Assembly (NCBI GenBank): GCA_945876095.1
Contig: CAMCMP010000013.1
Span: 35,032 to 99,031, forward strand
DNA: 64,000 bases
Source: Chitinophaga pinensis
GTDB taxonomy: Bacteria > Bacteroidota > Bacteroidia > Chitinophagales > Chitinophagaceae
Reading direction: 5' to 3'
Shown here: one piece after another, positions 1-7,209 of the stretch
How positions within the stretch are numbered: the first letter of the stretch is position 1
Layout of the letters: each line of letters starts with the position of its first letter
Translations under genes and position numbers: made by a program
The notes under the pieces: model-generated
Database searches by the model: none
Told to the model about the DNA's origin: nothing
What the model saw: the letters and a program-made list of their open reading frames with translations, nothing else

Positions 1-1046
1 TCTAATATGCTAGCAAAACTTTCCCCTGGCAAAATCTCAAATATACCCGGCCGCTTTACCTGCCCCTGTAATTCCATTCTTTTTTTATAAGCCGGCACGC
101 GTATCACATCATTGTCTTGCAATCCGATATTATCCGTTTGATCGCCATGCATTAAAAAACGATACAAATCAATCGTCTTAAACAGCTTATTATTTCTCAC
201 CAATTCTATTTCACGAAAACTTCCAAATGCTGACGGTCCGCCTGCTACATACAAGGCATTAAAAACTGTACTTAAAGAAGATAAATTATAATTGCCCGGA
301 TGATTGGTGCCAATAACCGTAACCTTAATACTGCGTATCTTACTTAGTGTAACTGACAATTTAGATCCTCCTGAACGCAAGTAAGAATAAACACTATTGC
401 CCATAATCGATTTCAACTTTTGCGTAGCCGCCTCTATCGTTAGACCCGCTACTTTAATTTGTCCAACGTTGGGCACTAAAATATTTCCTTCTGCAGACAC
501 CAACAATTCTCCATTGTATTCTTGCACCCCATACACAGAAACTTGAATCTGATCATCAGGCCCTAACACATAATTCAATGGCGTAGCCAATTTCATATTG
601 GGTTCAAAATTGGGTGCAACGGCAGTAAACAATTCTGATCCAAAAATGAGTGGATCAATTAATGGCTTTACCTTTTTTTCTTCATCATAATTTCCTGTAT
701 CTAGTGAGTCGCTGCTATTGTTGGTTTTTAAAGTATTGGTAGGTGGTTTATTAATAGGCGTTTTCAATTTGCCAGTGCCAGTTGCTTCTCCCGTTGCTTC
801 TAATCTAAGTTTCAATTTAGCAAATTCAGCTTTTGACATTCCCTTTGCAATGGCAGCCTGTTCGGCTTGCTCAATGGGCATGCCTGAACTAGTCAATTGT
901 GCTTTCAGTTTGGCAATGTCGCCATCGCTCATTTGATCTACTTTCACCTGGCTTAAATCTTTTCCTTTTAAAATGTCTTGAGCAGATATTGTGCTCGCCA
1001 GAGATAGGAAAATTAGAATTATGAGGGTAGATAGAATTTTTTTCAT
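1..1046 (-). CDS. Polysaccharide export outer-membrane protein (SLBB/poly-export), 3-prime part outside window
   Basis: I translated this from the complement of the sequence; it starts with ATG at 1046 and is open to the left edge, giving 348 visible residues. A signal peptide of about 22 residues ends at SAQD. Residues 25-150 are a charged, low-complexity linker. The poly-export domain begins near residue 157 (LNYVLGPDDQIQVSVYG), followed by an SLBB-type segment at about 241-300 and the start of a second one near 326 (LQGQVKRPGIFEI). Proteins of this family (Wza-like) form the outer-membrane channel for capsule or exopolysaccharide. No lipobox is visible, unlike E. coli Wza. The missing C-terminus and the rest of the locus should lie to the left. 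The neighbouring winged-helix regulator on the same strand fits such a locus. Family call is firm; the exported polymer is unknown. Confidence 0.9.
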   Translation of the reverse strand, partial: MKKILSTLIILIFLSLASTISAQDILKGKDLSQVKVDQMSDGDIAKLKAQLTSSGMPIEQAEQAAIAKGMSKAEFAKLKLRLEATGEATGTGKLKTPINKPPTNTLKTNNSSDSLDTGNYDEEKKVKPLIDPLIFGSELFTAVAPNFEPNMKLATPLNYVLGPDDQIQVSVYGVQEYNGELLVSAEGNILVPNVGQIKVAGLTIEAATQKLKSIMGNSVYSYLRSGGSKLSVTLSKIRSIKVTVIGTNHPGNYNLSSLSTVFNALYVAGGPSAFGSFREIELVRNNKLFKTIDLYRFLMHGDQTDNIGLQDNDVIRVPAYKKRMELQGQVKRPGIFEILPGESFASIL

Positions 1047-1262
1047 GCTATATAAAATAAGGTGTTTTGTAAAGGTCTGACTTATTTGAGATGTTTTTAA
1101 ATTAAGGGTAATGTTTTGGTGAATTGGCAAAATGCGAGCAGTTTACCCTCAATATACTGTGATTTATACTCGAATAATTCAATGTCAGTTTTCAATTATC
1201 CATTGACCATTCCCCTTTCTAAGTATTCATTCAATCTTTTTTTCTCATACTTTTCGCCTCCT

Positions 1263-1428
1263 CAGCCGGCGGGCTGCGTAACTGCAACGCCGCTGCTTTT
1301 GCTTCTTTCACAAAATTTGCTGCGCCATTTTGTGAATTCCTCCTCCGTCGGAACCGAACCAAAAGAGGCGGCTTATGCAATTACTGGTGATAAATCAACT
1401 GATTTTCGAGGGCCTATTTAAAATTCGA
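1263..1428 (+). repeat. Repeat family A, copy A1
   Basis: This 166-bp stretch is almost identical to 4828-4992. It starts with the palindrome CAGCCGGCGGGCTG and ends with TTTAAAATTCGA. Apart from one substitution near the end, the two copies differ only at a short core: here TCCTCCTCCGTCGGAA follows TGTGAAT, whereas the other copy has CCCGATAAATCGGGA at the same place. Any reading frame through it is repeat-derived and not a gene. Confidence 0.9.
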
Positions 1429-1450
1429 TTTTGACTGATGAATGTTTTTG

Positions 1451-1582
1451 TGAATGGTCAATAGTGAATGGTGAAAATACGACCAACTTCTTTCTTATCT
1501 AATGAGATTTTTTCTCTACAATTTAATAAGAGTTTTCAAATCGCCATACTCTATTCACCATTGCCCATTGACCATTCACCAC
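1451..1582. repeat. Element M1 with inverted GAATGGT-type ends
   Basis: The left end reads TGAATGGTCAATAGTGAATG and the right end TGCCCATTGACCATTCACC, which are inverted relative to each other. They enclose about 70 bp of AT-rich sequence. Two further units of the same build and length occur at 5587-5715 and 13768-13897. A single unpaired end of the same type lies at about 1192-1213. The build resembles a MITE, but no target duplication could be assigned. Confidence 0.65.
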
Positions 1583-1687
1583 GACGGCACGGCTTCGCCC
1601 CTCTCAGTCCCATCGGTTTTGATGGTTGATAGTTTACTATTATATATTGAAATATAGTTTTGCCGATTACTGTTGGTAATTGGGCTA

Positions 1688-2281
1688 CTACTTTTCCATC
1701 ACTTCTTCTACTTCAAATTCTTCTTTATCTAACTGCCTTCTACTCATTTTCTCATTGTCGCCCGACCCGTTTTCTATCTTATCATACAATACAATCCCTT
1801 TGCCTATCCAAGCTTCTTCTTGCAAGTGAAAACTTACCTTTCTATCGATGAGGGATTGAACTTTAGGTATTAGCTGTTCTAGATATTGTTGATTAATATC
1901 GTTTCCTACAATGATCATTTCGATGGTGCCAGAATCTATACCGCTCGCATAATCTCCTATTACCACCAATTGATCTACCTGCCCCATACGCTCTAAAACG
2001 GAGGTTAAAATAGTATCTAACCCAAGATGGGTGCGGACAATAGACTGTAAAGTTTTGAAAAGTGGGTGGGTAGGATTGGCAGAATAATCAATCTTATTGC
2101 CTTCACCTAAACGATTGAGATAACCTGCTCCCGCAAGATTGTTCAATTCCTTTCTGATTGAATTGGTAGACTCGCCTAATTCCTCCGCCAAGCCACGTAA
2201 ATGGCCGTGTGTTCCTACATTGATAAAAAACTTTATCAATAGCCGCAAGCGGGTTTTTGAGGTAATAATAGAATCAAGCAT
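1688..2281 (-). CDS. Winged-helix (ArsR-like) transcriptional regulator of a polysaccharide locus
   Basis: The protein has 197 residues from the ATG at 2281. The first 75 or so form a winged helix (MLDSIITSKTRLRLLIKFF, then ESTNSIRKELNNLAGAGYL as recognition helix). Residues about 95-165 resemble a small nucleotidyltransferase-like fold (VVIGDYASGIDSGTIEMIIV) as seen in Bacteroidota regulators that sit beside polysaccharide genes. A longer frame starts at 2320, but that ATG lies inside the promoter palindrome at 2293-2327, so I take 2281. It is transcribed towards the export gene at 1-1046. The last residues are acidic and variable. A role in controlling the neighbouring exopolysaccharide genes is inferred from context. 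Confidence 0.8.
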   Translation of the reverse strand: MLDSIITSKTRLRLLIKFFINVGTHGHLRGLAEELGESTNSIRKELNNLAGAGYLNRLGEGNKIDYSANPTHPLFKTLQSIVRTHLGLDTILTSVLERMGQVDQLVVIGDYASGIDSGTIEMIIVGNDINQQYLEQLIPKVQSLIDRKVSFHLQEEAWIGKGIVLYDKIENGSGDNEKMSRRQLDKEEFEVEEVMEK

Positions 2282-2292
2282 TAGGGGTACTG

Positions 2293-2327
2293 AAATCTTA
2301 TGAGTAACAAAAGTACTCATAAGATTT
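2293..2327 (-). promoter_or_regulatory. Promoter inside a perfect 14-bp inverted repeat (autoregulatory operator)
   Basis: The arms AAATCTTATGAGTA (2293-2306) and TACTCATAAGATTT (2314-2327) are perfectly complementary with a 7-nt spacer. Read on the minus strand the centre gives TACTTTTG (2308-2315), an exact Bacteroidota -7 box (TAnnTTTG). Transcription would begin near 2301, upstream of the ATG at 2281. A protein bound to the repeat would block this promoter, so self-regulation by the winged-helix protein is likely. Confidence 0.7.
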
Positions 2328-2379
2328 GAAAAACGAACATATGTGTAAAAAATCGTTGATTAATAGTTAGTTGTGCATC

Positions 2380-2418
2380 CCGCTCCATTTCCAACCCTTT
2401 GGGTTAAAAATGGAGCGG
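2380..2418. repeat. Perfect GC-rich hairpin
   Basis: CCGCTCCATTT (2380-2390) pairs with AAATGGAGCGG (2408-2418), and inside it AACCC pairs with GGGTT around a TTT loop. It lies upstream of the regulator gene, is not followed by a T-run, and so is not a standard terminator. It is GC-rich against an AT-rich background, like the other palindromic elements nearby. The rest of 2328-2965 holds no gene. Confidence 0.7.
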
Positions 2419-2593
2419 AATGGGTTTATGAAAAAAATATTTTATAGAATTAATTCGATTTTTATTATTTAATGGCTTTCCTTTTCAATTTACATCTTTG
2501 AAATTCTTTGTTTTTTCATATAAGTAATTGTTTGTCAAATCTTTATGGATTTATTTTTTGTTGATTGTTTTTCTGTGCTTCTCTTTATTTCAC

Positions 2594-2803
2594 AAGCTAC
2601 TCAGCCGGTTCGTAAATTTTCATTGCTTTTTTTCTCTAGCTGATTTATCGGCCTTTCTTTTCTTTTCATTTCATATCCTTCGCCTCCACAGCCGGAGGGC
2701 TGCGTAAATTTGAAAGAGTTTAATTTTCCTATTATTCTTTTTCTCTTTTCATTTCATATCCTTCGCCTCCACAGCCCGCCGGCTGAGGAGGCGAAGGGTA
2801 TGA
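2594..2803. repeat. Tandem partial copies of the A-family edge, ending in a 50-bp hairpin
   Basis: Two segments (about 2662-2692 and 2743-2776) share over 30 identical bases ending CCTTCGCCTCCACAGCC, then diverge at the palindrome (GGAGGGCTG versus CGCCGGCTG). A third, weaker copy is near 2597. The last copy continues as a near-perfect hairpin: arms 2754-2776 and 2781-2803 pair at 21 of 23 positions plus one wobble, with a CGCC loop. The same edge (GGCTG, A or T, GGAGGCGAAG) borders A3 and A4. Confidence 0.75.
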
Positions 2804-2965
2804 GAAAAAAAGAAGAAATGAAGGAGATGAAGAATGAATTCAATGGTCATTTGGGGAAATCCTATAAATTATTTCTAATTAACTTTCTTATAAACTCGTA
2901 GAACTTAATTTGAATATTCGCTTTATTTAAAACCCTTTATCCAATAAATTTTAATTTCTTATTTA

Positions 2966-3871
2966 CTAAATAGAATCCAGTTTTCTTTTCAAAGAATCAT
3001 ATAGCTCTTTATGTTTAGACGAATTGGTGGATTTGATTTTTTCTAAGTTTAGCAGCTTCCATTGAATAGAAGGATATGCTTCAAAATTATAAATTGACCA
3101 ATCGGGTGATCCATTTTTAAAAGCTAGTATAAAAAAATTATCTTCCGCTGTTAACGAAGCTTGTACCTTTTTAACCATTGCCTCTCTTACCTGCTCATAT
3201 TCTTCATAGGTAAAAAGTTCATCAGACATGCCTGTAAATTGATTCATCATTGCCAAGCGCTGCTCTTGCAGATTAGGAAATAAAACATCTTGTATAGAAC
3301 GGTCGGCACTTAGTAATCTAAAGAGAAAGCCTTCTTTTACTTCTTTGTTAAACCCGTCATCTTTCAATAATTGTTTTACATCAAATATGTCTCGAGGATG
3401 CTGTCTATCCATAGCAGCGCATATTTTTCCGCCATACAATTGTCCATTGGAAACAATATTAATAGCGCAGAATGCATCATACTTTATTTGCGCTTTTTCA
3501 CAAAGAATCTTTTCGGTAACAGCCCCTAATAAGCCTCTTACTATTTGGCTTACTTCAATTTTTATCATTGCCTCATCATAGGATACCAGTAATTTATGGA
3601 TATCTATTTTATGTTCTACTCTACTACCTTGCAAACGATTTTCAATGCGCTCCTTTATTTTAATTAACGCTGCTGAAATATTATTAAATGAAGTTTCTCT
3701 GTCTTCAATTGGAATGTAAGTGAGATCAATATCTACTGAAAGTCTGGGCATGTTTCGATCAAACAAATTGATGGCGGTCCCACCATGCAAAGCAAATCTT
3801 GTATCCAAGGCAATTTCAGGAATTAAGCGAATCAATAAAGCCACTTGTTTTTGATAATTACTATTGCTCAT
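2966..3871 (-). CDS. abiEii: AbiEii-type toxin (nucleotidyltransferase), type IV toxin-antitoxin system
   Basis: From the ATG at 3871 the protein has 301 residues; a frame beginning with TTG at 3880 adds three. The nucleotidyltransferase signature is clear near residues 29-50: HGGTAINLF followed by RLSVDIDLTYI, with the two metal-binding aspartates in DID. Further on GGKICAAMDRQHPRDIFDVKQ matches the conserved lysine and DR..PRDxxDV region of AbiEii/AbiGii toxins. The start overlaps the antitoxin stop by 11 bp (ATGAGCAATAG), so the two are translationally coupled with the antitoxin first. AbiE toxins arrest growth, probably by modifying tRNA ends, and many give phage resistance; whether this one does is untested. 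All key residues are present, so the gene looks intact. Confidence 0.9.
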   Translation of the reverse strand: MSNSNYQKQVALLIRLIPEIALDTRFALHGGTAINLFDRNMPRLSVDIDLTYIPIEDRETSFNNISAALIKIKERIENRLQGSRVEHKIDIHKLLVSYDEAMIKIEVSQIVRGLLGAVTEKILCEKAQIKYDAFCAINIVSNGQLYGGKICAAMDRQHPRDIFDVKQLLKDDGFNKEVKEGFLFRLLSADRSIQDVLFPNLQEQRLAMMNQFTGMSDELFTYEEYEQVREAMVKKVQASLTAEDNFFILAFKNGSPDWSIYNFEAYPSIQWKLLNLEKIKSTNSSKHKELYDSLKRKLDSI

Positions 3872-4634
3872 TGTTTGCAAGTGTTCTTGGTATCGTTATT
3901 TGATATTTTGATTGATATACACCTTCTTTCACAAGACTTCTTTTCCCTCTGCCCATATCTATTTTTGAAAGATTTATATGTTTAAACCAACTATGATTAT
4001 GCCTCTCTGCCATAAAAAGAAATAATCTTTTTACTTTTATGGAAGTACAGGATTCTAGCAATTCTTGAACTAATGTTGGTCGAAGGTCATTCAAGTTTTC
4101 CATTAGCTCATAGCATTCTAGGAGATCAAAATTTTCAGGAGATAAATACAAACATTCCATTATGGCCCTAGCCGGTGATGAAATATTTATGGAAAATCCA
4201 GGTAAGGAGTATTCAGTCAATCCCAATTCCTTTGGTAGAAAAGAACTTGATTTATATTGAACTAGTTGACTCCATGGATGATTTCTAAACCATGTGGGTA
4301 GATTTTCATTTTCCCCACCAAACAACCATACCTGCGAATTATTTAGTTCAAGATAATGCGCCTTTCCCTGAAGTCCAAGTGCGGTTCTTCCTCCAGGATG
4401 TATGGAAAGTCCAGATTGATGCTGCAAAGCATAGATTCCTCCCTCATAACTAGGCTGATCACTACCACGAAACATGGCACCATTCTCCAATGGCTTTAAC
4501 CATCCGCTGTTGCGATAATATTTTTGTAAATCAAGGCTGTATCCTTGATCTAATAACCAAGAAGATTGCAGGACAATGCCCGGAGGGATAGTTGCCAGCA
4601 AACGATTTATTTTTGTTCTATTTTCAGTAACCAT
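3861..4634 (-). CDS. abiEi: AbiEi-type antitoxin / transcriptional repressor
   Basis: A 257-residue protein. The N-terminal 90 residues form the winged-helix AbiEi domain (INRLLATIPPGIVLQSSWL, DLQKYYRNSGWLKPLENGAM). The following part has the family pattern GGIYALQHQSGLSIHPGGRT and a C-terminal AbiEi_3-like domain with ISSPARAIMECLYL at about 150-165. In known AbiE systems this protein both counters the toxin without binding it and represses the operon from inverted repeats. It lies directly upstream of the toxin with an 11-bp overlap. Two perfect inverted repeats upstream (4698-4712 and 4725-4749) fit that autorepression. Repeats on both sides suggest an accessory module. Confidence 0.88.
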   Translation of the reverse strand: MVTENRTKINRLLATIPPGIVLQSSWLLDQGYSLDLQKYYRNSGWLKPLENGAMFRGSDQPSYEGGIYALQHQSGLSIHPGGRTALGLQGKAHYLELNNSQVWLFGGENENLPTWFRNHPWSQLVQYKSSSFLPKELGLTEYSLPGFSINISSPARAIMECLYLSPENFDLLECYELMENLNDLRPTLVQELLESCTSIKVKRLFLFMAERHNHSWFKHINLSKIDMGRGKRSLVKEGVYQSKYQITIPRTLANNEQ

Positions 4635-4670
4635 ACTACCAATTTAAGCATAAATTTAAACTATTATTTT

Positions 4671-4749
4671 CAAATAGATTAAAAAATATTTAAATTTAGT
4701 AGTAATACTACTTAATATTAGGATTTTTTAAACCTTATCGGTTTAAAAA
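4671..4749 (-). promoter_or_regulatory. Likely AbiE operator region with two inverted repeats
   Basis: AGTAGT-AAT-ACTACT (4698-4712) is a perfect inverted repeat. TTTTTAAACC (4725-4734) pairs perfectly with GGTTTAAAAA (4740-4749) across TTATC. On the minus strand a near-consensus -7 box TCTATTTG lies at 4671-4678, which puts the -33 position on the first repeat. Two inverted repeats upstream of the antitoxin gene match the arrangement known for autorepressed abiE operons. The second repeat could alternatively be a weak terminator. Confidence 0.5.
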
Positions 4750-4827
4750 TTATCTTATTAAATCAATTTTCTTTGATAGGTCTATGTAATTTTTTTGGTT
4801 CTTTTAATTACATATGTTTCGACTACA

Positions 4828-4992
4828 CAGCCGGCGGGCTGCGTAACTGCAACGCCGCTGCTTTTGCTTCTTTCACAAAATTTGCTGCGCCATTTTGTGA
4901 ATCCCGATAAATCGGGACCGAACCAAAAGAGGCGGCTTATGCAATTACTGGTGATAAATCAACTGATTTTCGAGGGCCCATTTAAAATTCGA
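4828..4992 (+). repeat. Repeat family A, copy A2
   Basis: A 165-bp copy matching A1 at 1263-1428 with one substitution, except for its core, which is CCCGATAAATCGGGA here. It is bounded on the left by CAGCCGGCGGGCTG. The open frame across it is not a gene. Confidence 0.9.
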
Positions 4993-5044
4993 CGCTTGTT
5001 TTACAGTCTTTACTTAATCTTTTCTATTTCTTAGACTGCTTCTT

Positions 5045-5074
5045 CAAAATAAAAAAACCTTCATTGCTGAAGGT
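5045..5074 (-). terminator. Intrinsic terminator
   Basis: Read on the minus strand, ACCTTCA and TGAAGGT (5068-5074 and 5057-5063) form a 7-bp stem closed by a GCAA tetraloop and followed by TTTTTTATTTT. There is no coding sequence within 600 bp upstream on that strand. Confidence 0.75.
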
Positions 5075-5300
5075 CTTTCATAAGAAACGATCAGTTCAAT
5101 GAAGAGCCTGATGTATTCCTTGGTTTTTCAAAAATATTGGATATTGGGTATCAAGTGATATTGGATTTGCAGACACAAAATTAGCTCTGATCAAAATCTC
5201 CCTTTGTAACGAGAAGGCTACTTTCACGTAGAATTTTATCTACATAGTTGAGCAGTTAAAGTCCTCCCGAAAGCAGACTTCATCAACTATGTTAAAACTG
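5045..5300 (-). ncRNA. Candidate structured small RNA with intrinsic terminator
   Basis: On the minus strand this gene-free stretch has a 10-bp closing stem (ACATAGTTGA / TCAACTATGT, 5283-5292 and 5242-5251) with an inner 5-bp stem (5276-5280 / 5259-5263), a CTAC/GTAG hairpin (5218-5231), then an intrinsic terminator at 5057-5074. I do not recognise an RNA family: it lacks RNase P, SRP and tmRNA hallmarks, and 6S RNA cannot be excluded. No clear promoter was found upstream. It could instead be the distant 3-prime untranslated region of the ABC gene at 5709-6959. Confidence 0.35.
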
Positions 5301-5448
5301 TAAATTGAAAAAAAATAAAGCGAAAAAGATTGAACTCCTGCTAACGAATTAAACAGTTATCGCATAAGTCATAGCGAGTCGGAGGGTATGAAACGAAAAG
5401 GAAAAATGAGAGTTAAAAAATTGAACTCTCTCTATCGAAATAAAAACA

Positions 5449-5570
5449 GTAATTGCATAAGCCGCCTCTTTTGGTTCGGTCCCGATTTATCGGGATAAAA
5501 AAAATGGCGCAGCTAATTTTTTTTAAGAAGCAAAAGCAGCGGCGTTGCAGTTACGCAGCCCGCCGGCTGT
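5449..5570 (-). repeat. Repeat family A, copy A3 (inverted)
   Basis: Reverse-oriented, partly decayed copy. From left to right it holds AATTGCATAAGCCGCC, the core TCCCGATTTATCGGG (the same core as A2), a shortened middle, and the edge CAGCCCGCCGGCTG followed by TGGAGGTGAAGGGTATGAG. It directly abuts element M2. The 100 bp to its left contains two diverged copies of one motif (near 5330 and 5420). Confidence 0.8.
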
Positions 5571-5586
5571 GGAGGTGAAGGGTATG

Positions 5587-5715
5587 AGGTGAATGGTGAA
5601 TGGTGAATGGTGAAAGCTTGAAAATCTATTCTTAATGAATAAAAACAAGAATAATTCAAAATCAGTTTCAACTAATCAATTGCCCATTCACCATTGCCCA
5701 TTCACCATTCACCAT
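5587..5715. repeat. Element M2 with inverted GAATGGT tracts
   Basis: The left end carries three tandem GAATGGT units and the right end the inverted form (CCCATTCACCATTGCCCATT and two more ATTCACC units), about 70 AT-rich bases apart. The right end overlaps the last two codons (TGG TGA) of the ABC ATPase gene, so the present stop codon of that gene is supplied by the element. Confidence 0.7.
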
Positions 5716-6959
5716 AGCATCCTTCCCACCGACCCATCAACACCAGGAATTAATTGAAAAACTTTCTCAGGCATCAAGCCCTCCTCCTCTTTATGAGACA
5801 CATAAATAATGGCAGTATTGGTTTCCGCTGCAATCATGGAAATGAGTGCGGTAAACCTTGCAGCCATCTCATCATCTAATCCCGAACAAGGTTCATCTAA
5901 AATTAATAAAGGTGGATGTTTCACCATCGCCCTTGCTACCAAAACCATTCTTTGCCTTCCGTTAGATAACAAACGAAAGGGTTGGTTTTTATTTTTCTCC
6001 ATACCAATCACCTTCAACCATTGCTGCGCAATTTGTAATTGTCTATCACTCGGCTGAATATATAAACCTACCGAATCAAAGAAACCTGATACAATCATTT
6101 GTTCAATGGAATCTTGTCGCTCAAACTGACTACTCATCTTGGGCGTAAAATAACCAATCATTTTTTTTATGTCCCACACAGATTCACCACTGCCTTTTCG
6201 CTTGCCAAAAAGTTCTAGGTTTTGTCCATACCCCTTGGCACTGTCGCCTGTAATCATCGCTAGCAACGTAGATTTTCCTGAACCATTGGGGCCAGACAAT
6301 TGCCAGAATTCACCGGCATTAATTTCCCATGAAATATTTTTAAGAATGGGTCTACCGTCAAACTGAACGGACACATTTTCCATTTTAACAAGCGGTCCTT
6401 TTGGAACACTCCATCCATTTATAGGCGGTGGAATAGTTCCTGTAAAACCCTCTGCTAGTTTTGCAAACAAATGTTTAAAATCACTAGGAGAATAGCAACC
6501 ACTAATACGCTGCTCTTGAATACAGTAAACCGTTTCAATGAATGGCAATAATTCATCCTTTCGATTAAAAATCTGAAAAATCAGCGTGTTGGTGGAAAGA
6601 TTTTCTAAGGTCGATAAAATTGATTGTCGAGTGTCTTTATCTAGACTTTCAAACAATCCATCGATGATTAAATAGCCAGGATTTTTATTAATCAAATGTA
6701 GCAATAGCGCTTTCCTTTGTTCACCGCTAGATGAATTACTAAGGGTGCTAGAATGCCCCATCGCAACTTCCATTTTGTCGTGACGAATTTCTTCTTCGAT
6801 GAAATATTGCAAGACGGAATTAGAAAAAACTGCTCCCTCCATTTTTTGTAGGGTATCTGAAAAACCAAAAAGCAACCCAGCTTTTATTTGTGCTAAAAGC
6901 CAGTCCTTATCCACTCCAAGAGGAATATAAAAAGCAGTATGTTTTATTTTTTTATCCAT
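5709..6959 (-). CDS. Tandem ABC ATPase, ModF-like, with degenerate first half
   Basis: The protein has 416 residues and is immediately preceded by an in-frame TGA, so it cannot start further upstream. Two ATPase halves are recognisable. The second, about residues 190-416, is complete: SGPNGSGKST (Walker A), LLSNGRQRMVLVARA (signature) and LLILDEPCSGLD (Walker B). The first keeps a signature-like NSSSGEQRKALLL and a Walker B relic YLIIDGLFE near residue 100, but has no Walker A; the N-terminus is shorter than in ModF-type proteins, which carry two full domains. No membrane partner lies nearby. The role is unclear: ModF/PhrA-type proteins are soluble and of uncertain function. Its last codons lie in repeat M2. 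Confidence 0.8.
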   Translation of the reverse strand: MDKKIKHTAFYIPLGVDKDWLLAQIKAGLLFGFSDTLQKMEGAVFSNSVLQYFIEEEIRHDKMEVAMGHSSTLSNSSSGEQRKALLLHLINKNPGYLIIDGLFESLDKDTRQSILSTLENLSTNTLIFQIFNRKDELLPFIETVYCIQEQRISGCYSPSDFKHLFAKLAEGFTGTIPPPINGWSVPKGPLVKMENVSVQFDGRPILKNISWEINAGEFWQLSGPNGSGKSTLLAMITGDSAKGYGQNLELFGKRKGSGESVWDIKKMIGYFTPKMSSQFERQDSIEQMIVSGFFDSVGLYIQPSDRQLQIAQQWLKVIGMEKNKNQPFRLLSNGRQRMVLVARAMVKHPPLLILDEPCSGLDDEMAARFTALISMIAAETNTAIIYVSHKEEEGLMPEKVFQLIPGVDGSVGRMLW

Positions 6960-6996
6960 TCAATTCTTTATCAATCAGCAGCATTTTTCTAATAAT

Positions 6997-7004
6997 CAAA
7001 TATA
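6997..7004 (-). promoter_or_regulatory. -7 box of the tandem ABC ATPase gene
   Basis: On the minus strand this reads TATATTTG, an exact match to TAnnTTTG, 37 nt before the ATG at 6959. No convincing TTTG element is seen 19 nt further upstream. Confidence 0.5.
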
Positions 7005-7162
7005 CTGATTACTAAAGGAGGATGTTTTCAGATAATAAATTTTAATAGACAAAAAAATTATATTCAAATATTCCACTATTAAACGCATCGAAAAATTTTT
7101 CAGATCAAATGTTTTTTACACCATCGATTATTTGAATAGCAGAAAGTAAATTTAAATTACTA

Positions 7163-7193
7163 TTTGAAATGCAACCTTTACTAATTAAGTTTG
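7163..7193 (+). promoter_or_regulatory. Promoter of the SNF2 helicase gene
   Basis: TTTG (7163-7166), 19 nt, then TAAGTTTG (7186-7193): both elements of the Bacteroidota sigma factor consensus with ideal spacing. The expected transcription start near 7200 is only about 10 nt before the first ATG, giving a very short leader. Confidence 0.7.
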
Positions 7194-7209
7194 CCGCCGA
7201 ATACTCTTG

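Noticed and set aside
1116..1421. 101-codon open frame on the plus strand
   Set aside because: It runs through repeat A1, and the same frame recurs in A2 at 4795-5034; composition is that of the repeat, and no protein family is recognisable.
4725..4749. Terminator of a plus-strand gene
   Set aside because: No plus-strand gene precedes it; the position upstream of the AbiE operon makes an operator more likely, although the stem itself could terminate.
5470..5500. tRNA T-arm look-alike (GGTTCGGTCCC) in family A
   Set aside because: No acceptor stem, anticodon arm or D-arm can be fitted around it; it occurs in every A copy as part of the core flank.
5587..5715. CRISPR-like array suggested by GAATGGT repeats
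   Set aside because: Units are 7 nt, tandem, without spacers, and inverted at the other end; no cas genes nearby.
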